Source of the DNA: Carboxydocella thermautotrophica
GTDB taxonomy: Bacteria; Bacillota; GCA-003054495; Carboxydocellales; Carboxydocellaceae
Length of the DNA stretch: 64,000 nt
Direction: 5' to 3'
NCBI GenBank assembly: GCA_003054495.1
Contig: CP028514.1
Coordinates: forward strand, 2,062,001 to 2,126,000
Below the pieces are notes generated by a model that was given only the letters and a program-made list of their open reading frames with translations, was not told where the DNA came from and made no database searches. Within the stretch, counting starts at the first letter, position 1. Each line of letters starts with the position of its first letter. Of this stretch, positions 41,651 through 49,803 are shown in pieces. Made by a program: the position numbers and the translations under genes.

Positions 41651-42994
41651 TTAACCCACCAGAATCTTCTCTTCTGGATGTCTGATCAGATTCGGCTTTT
41701 CCATCTGGGCCAGAGCCATAAACATGGTCAGGGGCCCCAGCCGCCCGATAAACATAGTCATGGTGATCAGCAGTTTCCCGGCCAGAGATAGTTTAGGAGT
41801 AAGCCCCAGGGTTAACCCCACAGTGCCGAAAGCAGACACTGTCTCAAACAGGACAGTAAGATAATCCGCTTCCTCTGTGACGGTCAGAATCATGCTGACC
41901 AAACTGACTACACCAATGGCCAGGGCAGTGATGGCCATGGCCCGGTAGATTATTTCCTGGCCCAAACGGCGTTCAAACACTTCCACTTCCGTTTTGCCCC
42001 TTACCACAGACCAGACTGCCGCAGCCAGGGCTCCGAAGGTGGTGGTCTTGATCCCGCCCCCGGTCGACCCCGGGGAAGCCCCGATAAACATCAGCATAAT
42101 CAGGATGATAACCGTAGTCGGACGGATATGGGCCAGATCCAGGGTATTAAAACCGGCAGTACGCGGGGTAACTGCCTGAAAGAGACTGGCCAGAATTTTG
42201 GTATCCCAGGCCAGGGGCCGCAAAGTAAAGGGGTTACTGAATTCCAGAAAATATACGGCAACCGCACCAATGATCACCAGAGCCGAAGATATAGCAAAAA
42301 CCATTTTACTGTGCAGGGACAACTGTTTCCATTTCCGGTGTTTCCCCCGGTGAATTTCAGCAATAACAGCAAAGCCCAAACCGCCCATGGTAATCAGAGC
42401 CATCACCGTCAGATTGAGGCCCCAGTTACCAACTTCACTGGTAAGACTGGAAAAATTGCCGAACAGGTCAAACCCGGCATTGCAAAATGCGCTTATACCA
42501 TGAAAGATACCATACCAGAGAGCTTGTCCCCAGCCCAGGCGCTCATGCAGAAAATATGCAATCAAAAGGGCACCTGTGCCTTCAATGATAATTGTGGTAA
42601 CCAGCACATACCGGGCCAGCTTGACCATCCCCTGTAATGACCACTGGTTCAGAGATTCCCTGATCAGGATCCGTTCCTTTAACCCAATTTTCCGCCCCAG
42701 CAAAACAAAGATGTAGGCGGTCATGGTCATAAAGCCCAGTCCCCCTATTTGAATGAGGCTGAGCAACACAATCTGCCCAAACAGGGTAAAGGTGGTGGCT
42801 GTATCCACCACTACCAGTCCAGTTACGCAAACGGCTGAAGTGGCTTCAAACAGGGCATCCACAAAAGCTAAGCCCTGCCCGTTTTTAGTGGCAATGGGTA
42901 AGGTAAGCAGGAAAGCACCCAGCAAAATAACAGTTGCAAAACCAATTACCAGTACCCTGGCCGGAGCTGTCAGCCAGGTCCAAATCCTTCGCAT
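41651..42994 (-). CDS. ktrB: Potassium uptake channel subunit, TrkH/KtrB type
   Basis: 447 residues from ATG 42994 (GGGGAGG eight bases upstream; a frame to 43048 has no such site). Four repeated M-P-M units with selectivity glycines in FEATSAVCVTGLVVVD, GISAFCNAGFDLF, GASPGSTGGGIKTTT and FETVSAFGTVGLTLG. Membrane K+ (Na+-coupled) uptake with KtrA. Operon ktrB-ktrA-methyltransferase. Confidence 0.94.
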   Translation of the reverse strand: MRRIWTWLTAPARVLVIGFATVILLGAFLLTLPIATKNGQGLAFVDALFEATSAVCVTGLVVVDTATTFTLFGQIVLLSLIQIGGLGFMTMTAYIFVLLGRKIGLKERILIRESLNQWSLQGMVKLARYVLVTTIIIEGTGALLIAYFLHERLGWGQALWYGIFHGISAFCNAGFDLFGNFSSLTSEVGNWGLNLTVMALITMGGLGFAVIAEIHRGKHRKWKQLSLHSKMVFAISSALVIIGAVAVYFLEFSNPFTLRPLAWDTKILASLFQAVTPRTAGFNTLDLAHIRPTTVIILIMLMFIGASPGSTGGGIKTTTFGALAAAVWSVVRGKTEVEVFERRLGQEIIYRAMAITALAIGVVSLVSMILTVTEEADYLTVLFETVSAFGTVGLTLGLTPKLSLAGKLLITMTMFIGRLGPLTMFMALAQMEKPNLIRHPEEKILVG

Positions 42995-43095
42995 AAAATG
43001 CGCCTCCCCGGTTTTTTCAGGGTTTTTCGTCAAAGATGTAAAGGGCATGGCAATGCCATACCCTTTTCTATTCTTACCCGGTATTCAGCTTGCAA

Positions 43096-43449
43096 TTACA
43101 GGCTGGCCTTGGCTTTTTCCACCAGCTGGCTGAAAGCCTGCATATCATTGACAGCCAGGTCGGCCAGCATCTTCCGGTTGATTTCGATACCGGCCTTTTT
43201 CAGGCCATTGATCAAGCGGCTATAGGAGATGCCATTCATCCGGGCAGCAGCATTGATCCGGGCAATCCACAGTTTGCGGAATTCGCCCTTGCGATCCTTC
43301 CGGTCCCGGTAGGCATACATCAGGGACTTCATCACCTGCTGGTTAGCCATGCGGAATTTCTTGGACTTAGCACCCCAGTAGCCTTTGGCCAGTTTCAAAA
43401 TCTTTTTATGTCTTCTCCGTGTTACGGTACCACCTTTAACGCGCGGCAT
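43096..43449 (-). CDS. rplT: Ribosomal protein L20
   Basis: 117 residues, basic, opening [20 protein letters not shown] and ending with the globular RNA-binding domain ([20 protein letters not shown]). Binds 23S rRNA and, in Firmicutes, the infC leader to repress its own operon. Fifteen bases after rpmI. Confidence 0.98.
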   Translation of the reverse strand: MPRVKGGTVTRRRHKKILKLAKGYWGAKSKKFRMANQQVMKSLMYAYRDRKDRKGEFRKLWIARINAAARMNGISYSRLINGLKKAGIEINRKMLADLAVNDMQAFSQLVEKAKASL

Positions 43450-43464
43450 TGACCTTTACCTCCT

Positions 43465-43662
43465 TTAGTAGGGCAACAAGACCCGCAGTTTTCTTTCATT
43501 GGTTTTGTCAACTACTGTAGCAGTGCGCAAACGGCGCTTGCGAGCCGGAGCTTTCTTCTCCAGAATATGGCTGTGGAAAGCTCTTCTTCTTTTGAACTTT
43601 CCAGTTCCGGTTTTCTTGAAACGTTTAGCTGCACCGCGGTGGGTTTTCATCTTCGGCATAGC
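43465..43662 (-). CDS. rpmI: Ribosomal protein L35
   Basis: 65 residues from ATG 43662 with GGAGGAGG upstream: [20 protein letters not shown] is the classic L35 start. A frame extending to 43698 crosses the infC stop and is not used. Between infC and rplT, the conserved order. Confidence 0.97.
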   Translation of the reverse strand, partial: AMPKMKTHRGAAKRFKKTGTGKFKRRRAFHSHILEKKAPARKRRLRTATVVDKTNERKLRVLLPY

Positions 43663-43675
43663 AGGATCCTCCTCC

Positions 43676-44194
43676 CTAGTCGTGTTGTTTTGGTGCAAGA
43701 ATCATTATCATATTCCTGCCTTCCACTTTGGGGGCCCGTTCCACAACGGCATAGTCCCGGACATAGTCGGCCAGCCGTTCCAGCAGCTGTTGGCCCAGCT
43801 CGGGGTGAGTGATTTCCCGGCCCCGGAACATGATGGTGGCCTTGACTTTGTCGCCATCCTTCAGAAAGCGCAGGACATGATTGGCTTTAACTTCAAAATC
43901 ATGCTGCTCAATACTGGGACGCAGCTTAATTTCCTTAACACTGATCACTTTCTGTTTTTTCCGAGCTTCCTTTTCCCGTTTAGACTGCTCATAACGGTAT
44001 TTGCCGTAATCCATAATCCGGCACACCGGCGGTTTGGCAGTAGGAGCCACCTCCACCAGGTCGAGATTACGCTCGGCCGCAATGCGCAGGGCATCCTTGA
44101 TAGGCATGATGCCCAGCTGTTCCCCGTTTTCGTCCACTACGCGGACTTCCTTGACCCGGATCTCCTCATTGATACGCAATTCCTTGCTAATAAT
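43676..44194 (-). CDS. infC: Translation initiation factor IF-3
   Basis: 172 residues if started at ATT 44194, which lies six bases after AGGAGG and gives [20 protein letters not shown], the family start. The first ATG/TTG-type codon is further in (TTG 44179), without its own ribosome site. A rare AUU start is the classic autocontrol device of infC. N-domain (INEEIR..., [10 protein letters not shown]) and C-domain ([37 protein letters not shown]) are complete. Confidence 0.95.
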   Translation of the reverse strand: MISKELRINEEIRVKEVRVVDENGEQLGIMPIKDALRIAAERNLDLVEVAPTAKPPVCRIMDYGKYRYEQSKREKEARKKQKVISVKEIKLRPSIEQHDFEVKANHVLRFLKDGDKVKATIMFRGREITHPELGQQLLERLADYVRDYAVVERAPKVEGRNMIMILAPKQHD

Positions 44195-44207
44195 CAGTCA
44201 CCTCCTG

Positions 44208-44350
44208 CTGAAATTACAAAAAGGCGGATGGATATCCATCCGCCTGAAAGTCCTCACTCTACGGCCAAGCCGTAATGTTCGACCCTATCAACCTCAGTGA
44301 CCCGCTGTCCTGAGGTGAGAAGCGGATGGCTTCTGCTTGGTTGTCTCACT
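44208..44350 (-). promoter_or_regulatory. L20-type leader with attenuator upstream of infC
   Basis: The reverse-strand leader holds several pairing segments (for example ACGGCTTGGCCGT and TCACCTCAGGAC / GTCACTGAGGTTGA) and ends in a perfect hairpin GGCGGATGGAT / ATCCATCCGCC (44223-44244) followed by TTTTTG, just 24 bases before the infC Shine-Dalgarno. Position and layout match the L20 leader of Firmicutes. Confidence 0.8.
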
Positions 44351-44356
44351 CAGCAT

Positions 44357-44385
44357 AGTATAACATCCAGACCGGGATTAGTCAA
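44357..44385 (-). promoter_or_regulatory. Promoter of infC-rpmI-rplT
   Basis: Reverse strand: -35 TTGACT (44380-44385), 17 bp spacer, -10 TATACT (44357-44362). The -35 overlaps the thrS stop codon. Confidence 0.82.
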
Positions 44386-46297
44386 GAGCTTTTTCCCGAA
44401 TTTCCAGCAAGACCCTTTCCTGCAGTTCTTCCGGAGTCATGCTGCCCAGATCTCCCTGGCCCCGACGCCGTACGGCAACGGTACCAGCTTCCACTTCCCT
44501 GTCCCCCAGTACCAGCATATAGGGGACTTTCTCCAGCTGGGCCTCCCGGATTTTGTAGCCAATCTTTTCATTGCGGTCATCCAGCTCTACCCGGATGCCA
44601 GCCCCCTGCAGCTGCTGATACAGTTTCACGGCGTAATCCCGGGCCCGGTCGGTTACAGTCAACAGCTTAACCTGAACCGGTGCCAGCCACACCGGGAAAG
44701 CCCCGGCAAAATGTTCGGTCAGAATGCCAATAAAACGCTCGATAGAGCCAAAGACCACCCGGTGAATCATTACCGGCCTGTGTTTTTGCCCATCTTCACC
44801 CACATAGGTCAGGTCAAATTTCTCCGGCATCTGGAAGTCCAGCTGAATGGTACCGCACTGCCAGGTCCGGCCCAGGCAATCCTTGAGGTGGAAGTCAATT
44901 TTAGGTCCGTAAAAGGCGCCATCCCCTTCATTGACCTTGTATTCCATCCCTCTGGCCTCCAGCGCCTCCCGCAGGGCACTGGTAGCCAGCTCCCAGATCT
45001 CATCTGACCCCATGGAGTCCTCCGGTCGGGTGGACAATTCCACTTTGTATTCGAAGCCGAAAGTGGAGTAAAATTTGTCGATTAGCTCGATTACTCCCAG
45101 AATTTCGTCCTTAATCTGCTCTGGCAACATGAAGATATGGGCATCATCCTGGGTAAAACAGCGCACCCGCATCAAGCCATGTAATACCCCCGATTTTTCA
45201 TGGCGATGGACCAGCCCCATTTCCCCATAGCGCAAGGGCAAATCCCGATAGGAATGGAGCTGGGACCGGTAGACCAGAATAGCTCCAGGACAGTTCATCG
45301 GTTTGACAGCATAATCTTCGTCATCGATTTTAGTAAAATACATATTTTCTTTGTAGTGGGCCCAGTGGCCAGAACGCTCCCAGAGCTGCCGGTTCAGGAT
45401 GATAGGAGTACGGATTTCCTGATAACCCGCCTTGCGATGCTCTTCCCGCCAGAAACTCTCCAGTTCATTGCGAATTATCATCCCTTTGGGGAAGAAGAAA
45501 GGAAAACCAGGGCCTTCATCCATAATATCAAACAGCTTCAATTCCTGGCCGATTTTGCGATGATCCCGGCGTTTGGCCTCTTCCAGCCGGAACAGATACT
45601 GTTCCAGGTCTTCCTTTTTGAAAAAGGCAGTAGCATAAAGGCGCTGCAGCATCTTGTTCTTTTCACTGCCCCGCCAGTAGGCTCCGGCAATGCTCATGAT
45701 CTTGAAAGCCTTGATCCGGCCACTGGAGGGCAAATGGGGCCCGGCACAGAGGTCAACAAAATCCCCCACCTGGTAAATGCTGATCACCGCATCTTCCGGC
45801 AGGTCATTGATGATCTCCACCTTGTAGATTTCTCCCCGTTTCCCGAACAGGGCCAGCGCCTCCTCCCGGCTGATTTCCTTACGGATAAAGGGCAAATCCT
45901 CTTTGACCAATCGGGCCATTTCCGCCTCGATAGCGGCAAAATCCTCGGGAGTAAAGGTATGGGGGCTGTCAAAGTCATAGTAAAAACCATCGGCGATGGC
46001 CGGACCAATCCCAAATTTAGTACCAGGGTAAAGTTTCTGCACGGCAGCCGCCATAATATGAGCGGCACTATGGCGCAGGATTTCCAGCGCTTCCGGGCTC
46101 TCAGCTGTGATAATCTCCAGCGCCCCCGAACCAGGTAAAGGCTGATGCAAATCGATAATCCTGTCATTCATTTTCCCCGCCAGAGCGGCTTTGGCCAAAC
46201 CCCGGCCGATACTGGCCGCTACCTCTGCTACTGTAGTTCCCTGCGGATACTCTCGCACTGAGCCATCTTTCAAAGTAATCTCTAACTGTTCAGCCAT
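44378..46297 (-). CDS. thrS: Threonyl-tRNA synthetase
   Basis: 639 residues, full length. TGS domain (1-63), editing domain with HSAAHIMAAAV (about 76-86) and CAGPHLPSSGRIKAF, class II core with AVKPMNCPGAILVYRSQLHS (zinc Cys) , HRHEKSGVLHGLMRVRCFTQ (zinc His region) and the C-terminal anticodon-binding domain (PVWLAPVQVKLLTVTD on). Controlled by its own Thr T-box. Confidence 0.98.
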   Translation of the reverse strand: MAEQLEITLKDGSVREYPQGTTVAEVAASIGRGLAKAALAGKMNDRIIDLHQPLPGSGALEIITAESPEALEILRHSAAHIMAAAVQKLYPGTKFGIGPAIADGFYYDFDSPHTFTPEDFAAIEAEMARLVKEDLPFIRKEISREEALALFGKRGEIYKVEIINDLPEDAVISIYQVGDFVDLCAGPHLPSSGRIKAFKIMSIAGAYWRGSEKNKMLQRLYATAFFKKEDLEQYLFRLEEAKRRDHRKIGQELKLFDIMDEGPGFPFFFPKGMIIRNELESFWREEHRKAGYQEIRTPIILNRQLWERSGHWAHYKENMYFTKIDDEDYAVKPMNCPGAILVYRSQLHSYRDLPLRYGEMGLVHRHEKSGVLHGLMRVRCFTQDDAHIFMLPEQIKDEILGVIELIDKFYSTFGFEYKVELSTRPEDSMGSDEIWELATSALREALEARGMEYKVNEGDGAFYGPKIDFHLKDCLGRTWQCGTIQLDFQMPEKFDLTYVGEDGQKHRPVMIHRVVFGSIERFIGILTEHFAGAFPVWLAPVQVKLLTVTDRARDYAVKLYQQLQGAGIRVELDDRNEKIGYKIREAQLEKVPYMLVLGDREVEAGTVAVRRRGQGDLGSMTPEELQERVLLEIREKALD

Positions 46298-46321
46298 TGA
46301 TTAAACCCCCTTTTTCTGCAA

Positions 46322-46590
46322 ACCAAAAATAAAAAGCTTTCATCCCTATGGGACGAAAGCTCTGCTTCCGCGGTTCCACCCAAATTGTTTTGCCAGCTGG
46401 CAAAACCTCTCCATCCCGATAACGGCGGGCGCCGTCCGTCACTACTCACCAACCGGTTTTGGCAACGGCACTCCGGGGTGGTTTCATCTGCTCCTCTCCC
46501 TGGCAGGGCTTGCAGCCGGTGACCCCGCCTCTCTGGAAGGAGGTAAGAGAGACTACTTATCCCCATCCTCGCTTTCACTTGATTATACAT
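46322..46590 (-). promoter_or_regulatory. T-box leader of thrS, specifier ACC (Thr)
   Basis: Reverse strand: T-box GGGTGGAACCGCGG (46369-46382), terminator GCTTTCGTCCC / GGGATGAAAGC (46336-46360, one mismatch) then T-rich, and stem I with GATGAAACCACC whose ACC at complement 46480-46482 is the specifier. A promoter with -10 TATAAT (46589-46594) and a weak -35 TTGCAG (46612-46617), spacer 17, sits at the end of the DUF445 gene. Uncharged tRNA-Thr would allow read-through. Confidence 0.93.
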
Positions 46591-46596
46591 TATATC

Positions 46597-47187
46597 CTAA
46601 ATAAACAGAATCTGCAAGAGCCCGATAAAAAATCCCAGCACTCCGCCCAGCACTTCAATATGCCGCAATTCCTGGGCGGCAATCTTCAGGATCAGCTGTT
46701 CCAGCTGGTCCAGGTCCAGGGCCAGCACTTTCTCCTCCACCAGCCGGGCCAGCTCCAGGTCCTGCACCACCTGGCCCTCCAGCTTGTCCAGGGTTTTGCC
46801 CAGTAAGGCCGGTATCTCTTTATCCACCAGCTCACCGATTAACTCCACCGCCACTGTCCGCATGGCTAAAGGCAAAAAGGAAGGCAATTTTTCCAGCGCC
46901 CTCTTTTTCACCCCCTGATTGATCGCCTGCAAAACCGAAGGTTTCAATATAACCTGACGCAATTCCTCCGCCAGTTTCTCCGCTGTCAGCAGCTCTTCCG
47001 CCACAATCTGGCCGATCACCCGGGCCAGTTCCGCCTGACGCTTGGGGATCAGTCCCTGCAGAGTAAAATTGATCAGGGGAAAATGCCAGGCCCGCCGTGG
47101 TCGGAATAACATGCGCACTGCAATGTAGTTAGTAGCATATCCGATCAGAGCCCCAATCAGGGGCAAAACTACCCATTTCGGTAACAA
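46597..47187 (-). CDS. DUF445-family membrane protein
   Basis: 196 residues from TTG 47187 (GGAGGG six bases upstream). N-terminal membrane segment WVVLPLIGALIGYATNYIAV with the conserved GYATN-x-x-A-V-x-M-LFRP of DUF445 (YheB-like), a helical middle with alternating E/L heptads, and a C-terminal hydrophobic anchor (VLGGVLGFFIGLLQILFI). YheB is linked to spores in Bacillus; here it sits directly after ytxC, so a sporulation role is a reasonable inference. Confidence 0.87.
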   Translation of the reverse strand: MLPKWVVLPLIGALIGYATNYIAVRMLFRPRRAWHFPLINFTLQGLIPKRQAELARVIGQIVAEELLTAEKLAEELRQVILKPSVLQAINQGVKKRALEKLPSFLPLAMRTVAVELIGELVDKEIPALLGKTLDKLEGQVVQDLELARLVEEKVLALDLDQLEQLILKIAAQELRHIEVLGGVLGFFIGLLQILFI

Positions 47188-47203
47188 GCCAAGCCCTCCT
47201 CGT

Positions 47204-48088
47204 TTAATGGACCAGACAGCGATGGCAGCCTGAGCACTCCTGCAAGCGGGTGCCGAAAATCTCCTTCAGCATCCCCCTGGTTTTGAGCCGGTTGGCCGGG
47301 GTTTTGTGGATAATTAGCCGTTCGGGAGCCAGTGTAATCAAGGCACTAACCAGGATGTCATCCAGGTTTATTTCACTGGGCGGCTGGTATTGCAACCAGT
47401 CATCCACGAAATCCTCCGCCAGGGCCCCTCCCTCCCTGTCTTCCAGGCGGAACTGGCGGTCGAGGGGAAAAAAAATATGGACTTCCGGGGTGCGCGGTTC
47501 CTGGATGTCGACAAAGTAGCGCAACAGGCGGATGAACTCCTGGTACTCCCGATCCAAAAGAAAGGCATCAACGGCATTTTCCACTGCCTGTTCCAGTTCC
47601 TGCAAATATTCCTGTAAACGAAAACGCAAAAAGCCATCTACTACCAGTTCTTGATTGGTAGCCAGATAATCCAGCACTTTGGCGGTAATCCGGTTCTTAC
47701 GTAACAGCTTGCGCACCACCAGCTGCTCCTGTCCTTCCCCATTCAGTTCCCGCCAGGCCAGGGCAAAGATGCGATGCTGTTCTTCCGGGGCAAAGTAATA
47801 GTAGTTGCTGTGAATATAGCCCCAGAGCAAATCCTCTTCCCAGCGGTCCACAATCAGGTCGGCCACGGCCCCGGCCACAAAATGGCGGATGATCTGGCGA
47901 ATTTCCTTGTCGGCATAACCTAACTGGCCAGTATCGTGGACCGATAAACCCAGGAAGGTATATTCTCCGGATGTAAATTCATTCAGGGCAAAGCGAAAGC
48001 CTTCTTCTTTCAGCCGGTCAAACTGCTGTAACAGGTGTTTTTTCAACAGGTTGGTATCACTGGCTGAGCCAATGGCATAAGGTTCCAC
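47204..48088 (-). CDS. ytxC: Sporulation-associated protein YtxC
   Basis: 294 residues from GTG 48088 (AGGAGGT upstream). The middle block IRHFVAGAVADLIVDRWEED and the C-terminal LVSALITLAPERLIIHKTPA match YtxC, which lies beside thrS in Bacillus too. It ends with a cysteine cluster LQECSGCHRCLVH not typical of Bacillus YtxC. Mechanism unknown. Presence supports a spore-forming host. Confidence 0.85.
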   Translation of the reverse strand: MEPYAIGSASDTNLLKKHLLQQFDRLKEEGFRFALNEFTSGEYTFLGLSVHDTGQLGYADKEIRQIIRHFVAGAVADLIVDRWEEDLLWGYIHSNYYYFAPEEQHRIFALAWRELNGEGQEQLVVRKLLRKNRITAKVLDYLATNQELVVDGFLRFRLQEYLQELEQAVENAVDAFLLDREYQEFIRLLRYFVDIQEPRTPEVHIFFPLDRQFRLEDREGGALAEDFVDDWLQYQPPSEINLDDILVSALITLAPERLIIHKTPANRLKTRGMLKEIFGTRLQECSGCHRCLVH

Positions 48089-48142
48089 GGTCGGCCACCT
48101 CCTTATGGATAGTGTCCGACGGGAAAGGTCCCCTTATGCAGA

Positions 48143-48181
48143 AAAGCTGAGTTTCGTAAATCTTACGAAAACTCAGCTTCA
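48143..48181 (-). terminator. Terminator after tRNA-Cys
   Basis: Long hairpin AAGCTGAGTTT / AAACTCAGCTT with CGTAA/TTACG pairing inside (48144-48179), followed on the reverse strand by TTTTC. Confidence 0.85.
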
Positions 48182-48190
48182 GCAGTCAGA

Positions 48191-48265
48191 TGGAGGCGGC
48201 GGTCGGAATCGAACCGACGCATCTCGGTTTTGCAGACCGCTGCGTTACCACTTCGCCACGCCGCC
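48191..48265 (-). tRNA. tRNA-Cys (anticodon GCA)
   Basis: Reverse strand: acceptor GGCGGCG pairs with CGCCGCC, T-arm GTCGG-TTCGATT-CCGAC, anticodon loop CTGCAAA giving GCA, discriminator T, and an encoded CCA (48191-48193). The top pair of the anticodon stem is a G-A mismatch. D-arm is short, as in Cys tRNAs. Confidence 0.95.
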
Positions 48266-48279
48266 GGATTGCATGTTCT

Positions 48280-48308
48280 ATGTTACACAAAAAGCGGGGT
48301 TTTGTCAA
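48280..48308 (-). promoter_or_regulatory. tRNA-Cys promoter
   Basis: Reverse strand: -35 TTGACA (48303-48308), 17 bp, -10 TAACAT (48280-48285), then 14 bases to the tRNA. Confidence 0.8.
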
Positions 48309-48384
48309 TAGTTAATTTGGTGATTGCGTAAAAGGAATGTCTCCATCTTTTTATATAATTATTATATCGAAAGGGTGAAATTCA

Positions 48385-48732
48385 ATGTCAAATGGTAAAT
48401 ATGGTCGTCATGTACCTGCATTCGTTTTATTGTTGTTAGCAGAAGAACCAGCCTATGGTTCAATGCTTTTAAATAAGATGAACGAAAGACTACCTTATAA
48501 CAATATTGATGGTGCGGCCTTGTATAGAGCTTTAAAAGACCTTTTAAAAATGAATGCAGTTACTGCCTATTGGGATACAACAGAACCAGGCCCTCCAAAG
48601 AAATGGTACAAAATAACTCCTCTGGGATTAGAAAAACTAGCAGAATACAACGAAGATATTCAGCAAAGAATTAAAAATTTACAGTTTTTTTTATCCCACT
48701 ATAAAAAAATGTTTGTTCAGGAGGAAAAATAA
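48385..48732 (+). CDS. PadR-family transcriptional regulator
   Basis: 115 residues. Winged HTH: HVPAFVLLLLAEEPAYGSML (8-27), the Y-R-A-L helix in DGAALYRALKDLLKMNAVTA, and the wing WDTTEPGPPKKWYKITPLGLEKL, ending in a short dimerisation helix. GAAAGGGTGAAA precedes ATG 48385; an AT-rich near-palindrome TATATAATTATTATATC just upstream is a plausible operator. Heads a three-gene AT-rich operon with two membrane proteins, and probably represses it. Confidence 0.9.
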   Translation: MSNGKYGRHVPAFVLLLLAEEPAYGSMLLNKMNERLPYNNIDGAALYRALKDLLKMNAVTAYWDTTEPGPPKKWYKITPLGLEKLAEYNEDIQQRIKNLQFFLSHYKKMFVQEEK

Positions 48733-49212
48733 ATGGATAATTTTATTCTTTATATAGCTTCTATAGGTTTACTTTTTTCGTTTATTAAAGATAAAAAGAA
48801 AACAAGACAAGCCTTAATTAAGGCAAAAAATTCTTTTTTAAATTTATTACCTGAAGTATTGTCTATTATGTTTTTTGTAGGAATATCCTTATCCATCATC
48901 AATCCTCCTACTGTTTCTAAAATCATTGGTAAACAGTCAGGAATACTAGGTGTTATCATTGCTTTGTCTATAGGCTCCATTACATTAATTCCAAGCTTTA
49001 TCGCCTTTCCCCTTGGGGCTACTTTATTAAGCAATGGTGCCGGTTACACTCAAGTTGCTGCCTTTGTATCAACCCTTATGGCGGTAGGAATTGCAACCCT
49101 TCCTGCCGAGATCAAATATTTTAATAAACCTACTGCAATACTGAGAAACGGGTTAGCCCTTATCATATGTATACTCTTTACTTTTTTGATAAGTCAGGTG
49201 ATGAATAAATGA
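48733..49212 (+). CDS. Half-size permease of the DUF318/YraQ type, first copy
   Basis: 159 residues with four or five hydrophobic segments. FVGISLSIINPPTVSKIIGKQSG (in parts: IINPPTVSKIIGKQSG near 56-71) followed by GVIIALSIGSITLIPSFIAFPLGATLL has the gate-like G-x-x-P arrangement of DUF318 (PF03773) permeases. Its start directly abuts the padR stop. Family members include the arsenic exporter ArsP, but no substrate can be read here. Codon use is very AT-rich. Confidence 0.65.
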   Translation: MDNFILYIASIGLLFSFIKDKKKTRQALIKAKNSFLNLLPEVLSIMFFVGISLSIINPPTVSKIIGKQSGILGVIIALSIGSITLIPSFIAFPLGATLLSNGAGYTQVAAFVSTLMAVGIATLPAEIKYFNKPTAILRNGLALIICILFTFLISQVMNK

Positions 49213-49739
49213 TTATAGTCAAAAAATACAAATGGGCCATCTTTTTATTTATTATTACAATTGCTATTTATTTTTATGATAAACCTACAGGAACAAAGGC
49301 CTTTAGCATTTTTCTTTCAAACATAATAACCATGCTCAAAATACTTCCTCCTACCTTTGTCCTCGTTGGACTATTAGATGTATGGACACCAAAAGAAACT
49401 ATGATAAAATACATGGGACAGCATTCAGGAATAAAAGGAATAGCCGTTGCATTTTTCTTAGGCACAGCAGCTGCTGGACCCTTATATGCAGCCTTCCCTA
49501 TTGCTGCCCTTTTATTAAAAAAAGGCGCTCGTCTAGCTTATGTATTATTTTTTTTAGGAGTATGGTCAAGCACAAAACTCCCTATTGTACTTTTTGAAAT
49601 TGCCTCTTTAGGCTACAAGTTCACTTTCCTACACATTGGCATAAGCCTCCCTGCTTATTTAGTTTCTTCATTCTTTATAGAGAAGATACTCTCTTCTAAT
49701 TCTAAAAACGAAATTTATAGAAAAGCAGTTACTCTTTAA
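49209..49739 (+). CDS. Half-size permease of the DUF318/YraQ type, second copy
   Basis: 176 residues, four or five hydrophobic segments. VWTPKETMIKYMGQHSGIKG (about 58-77) then AVAFFLGTAAAGPLYAAFPI repeats the pattern of the preceding protein (IIGKQSGILGVIIA ... LIPSFIAFPL). So the two genes are probably the two homologous halves of one DUF318 permease. ATG overlaps the upstream stop by four bases. A single fused protein of about 330 residues is the usual form. Confidence 0.65.
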   Translation: MIIVKKYKWAIFLFIITIAIYFYDKPTGTKAFSIFLSNIITMLKILPPTFVLVGLLDVWTPKETMIKYMGQHSGIKGIAVAFFLGTAAAGPLYAAFPIAALLLKKGARLAYVLFFLGVWSSTKLPIVLFEIASLGYKFTFLHIGISLPAYLVSSFFIEKILSSNSKNEIYRKAVTL

Positions 49740-49761
49740 ATAGATTATGACGAGGTAATTA

Positions 49762-49803
49762 AAAAAGCCAGGCCTGACCGGTTTACCGGCAAGGCCTGGT
49801 TTC
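49762..49803. terminator. Bidirectional terminator between permease and lipoprotein genes
   Basis: CCAGGCCTGACCGG / CCGGCAAGGCCTGG (one mismatch) with a four-base loop; AAAAAA on the left gives a T-run on the reverse strand. Confidence 0.88.
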
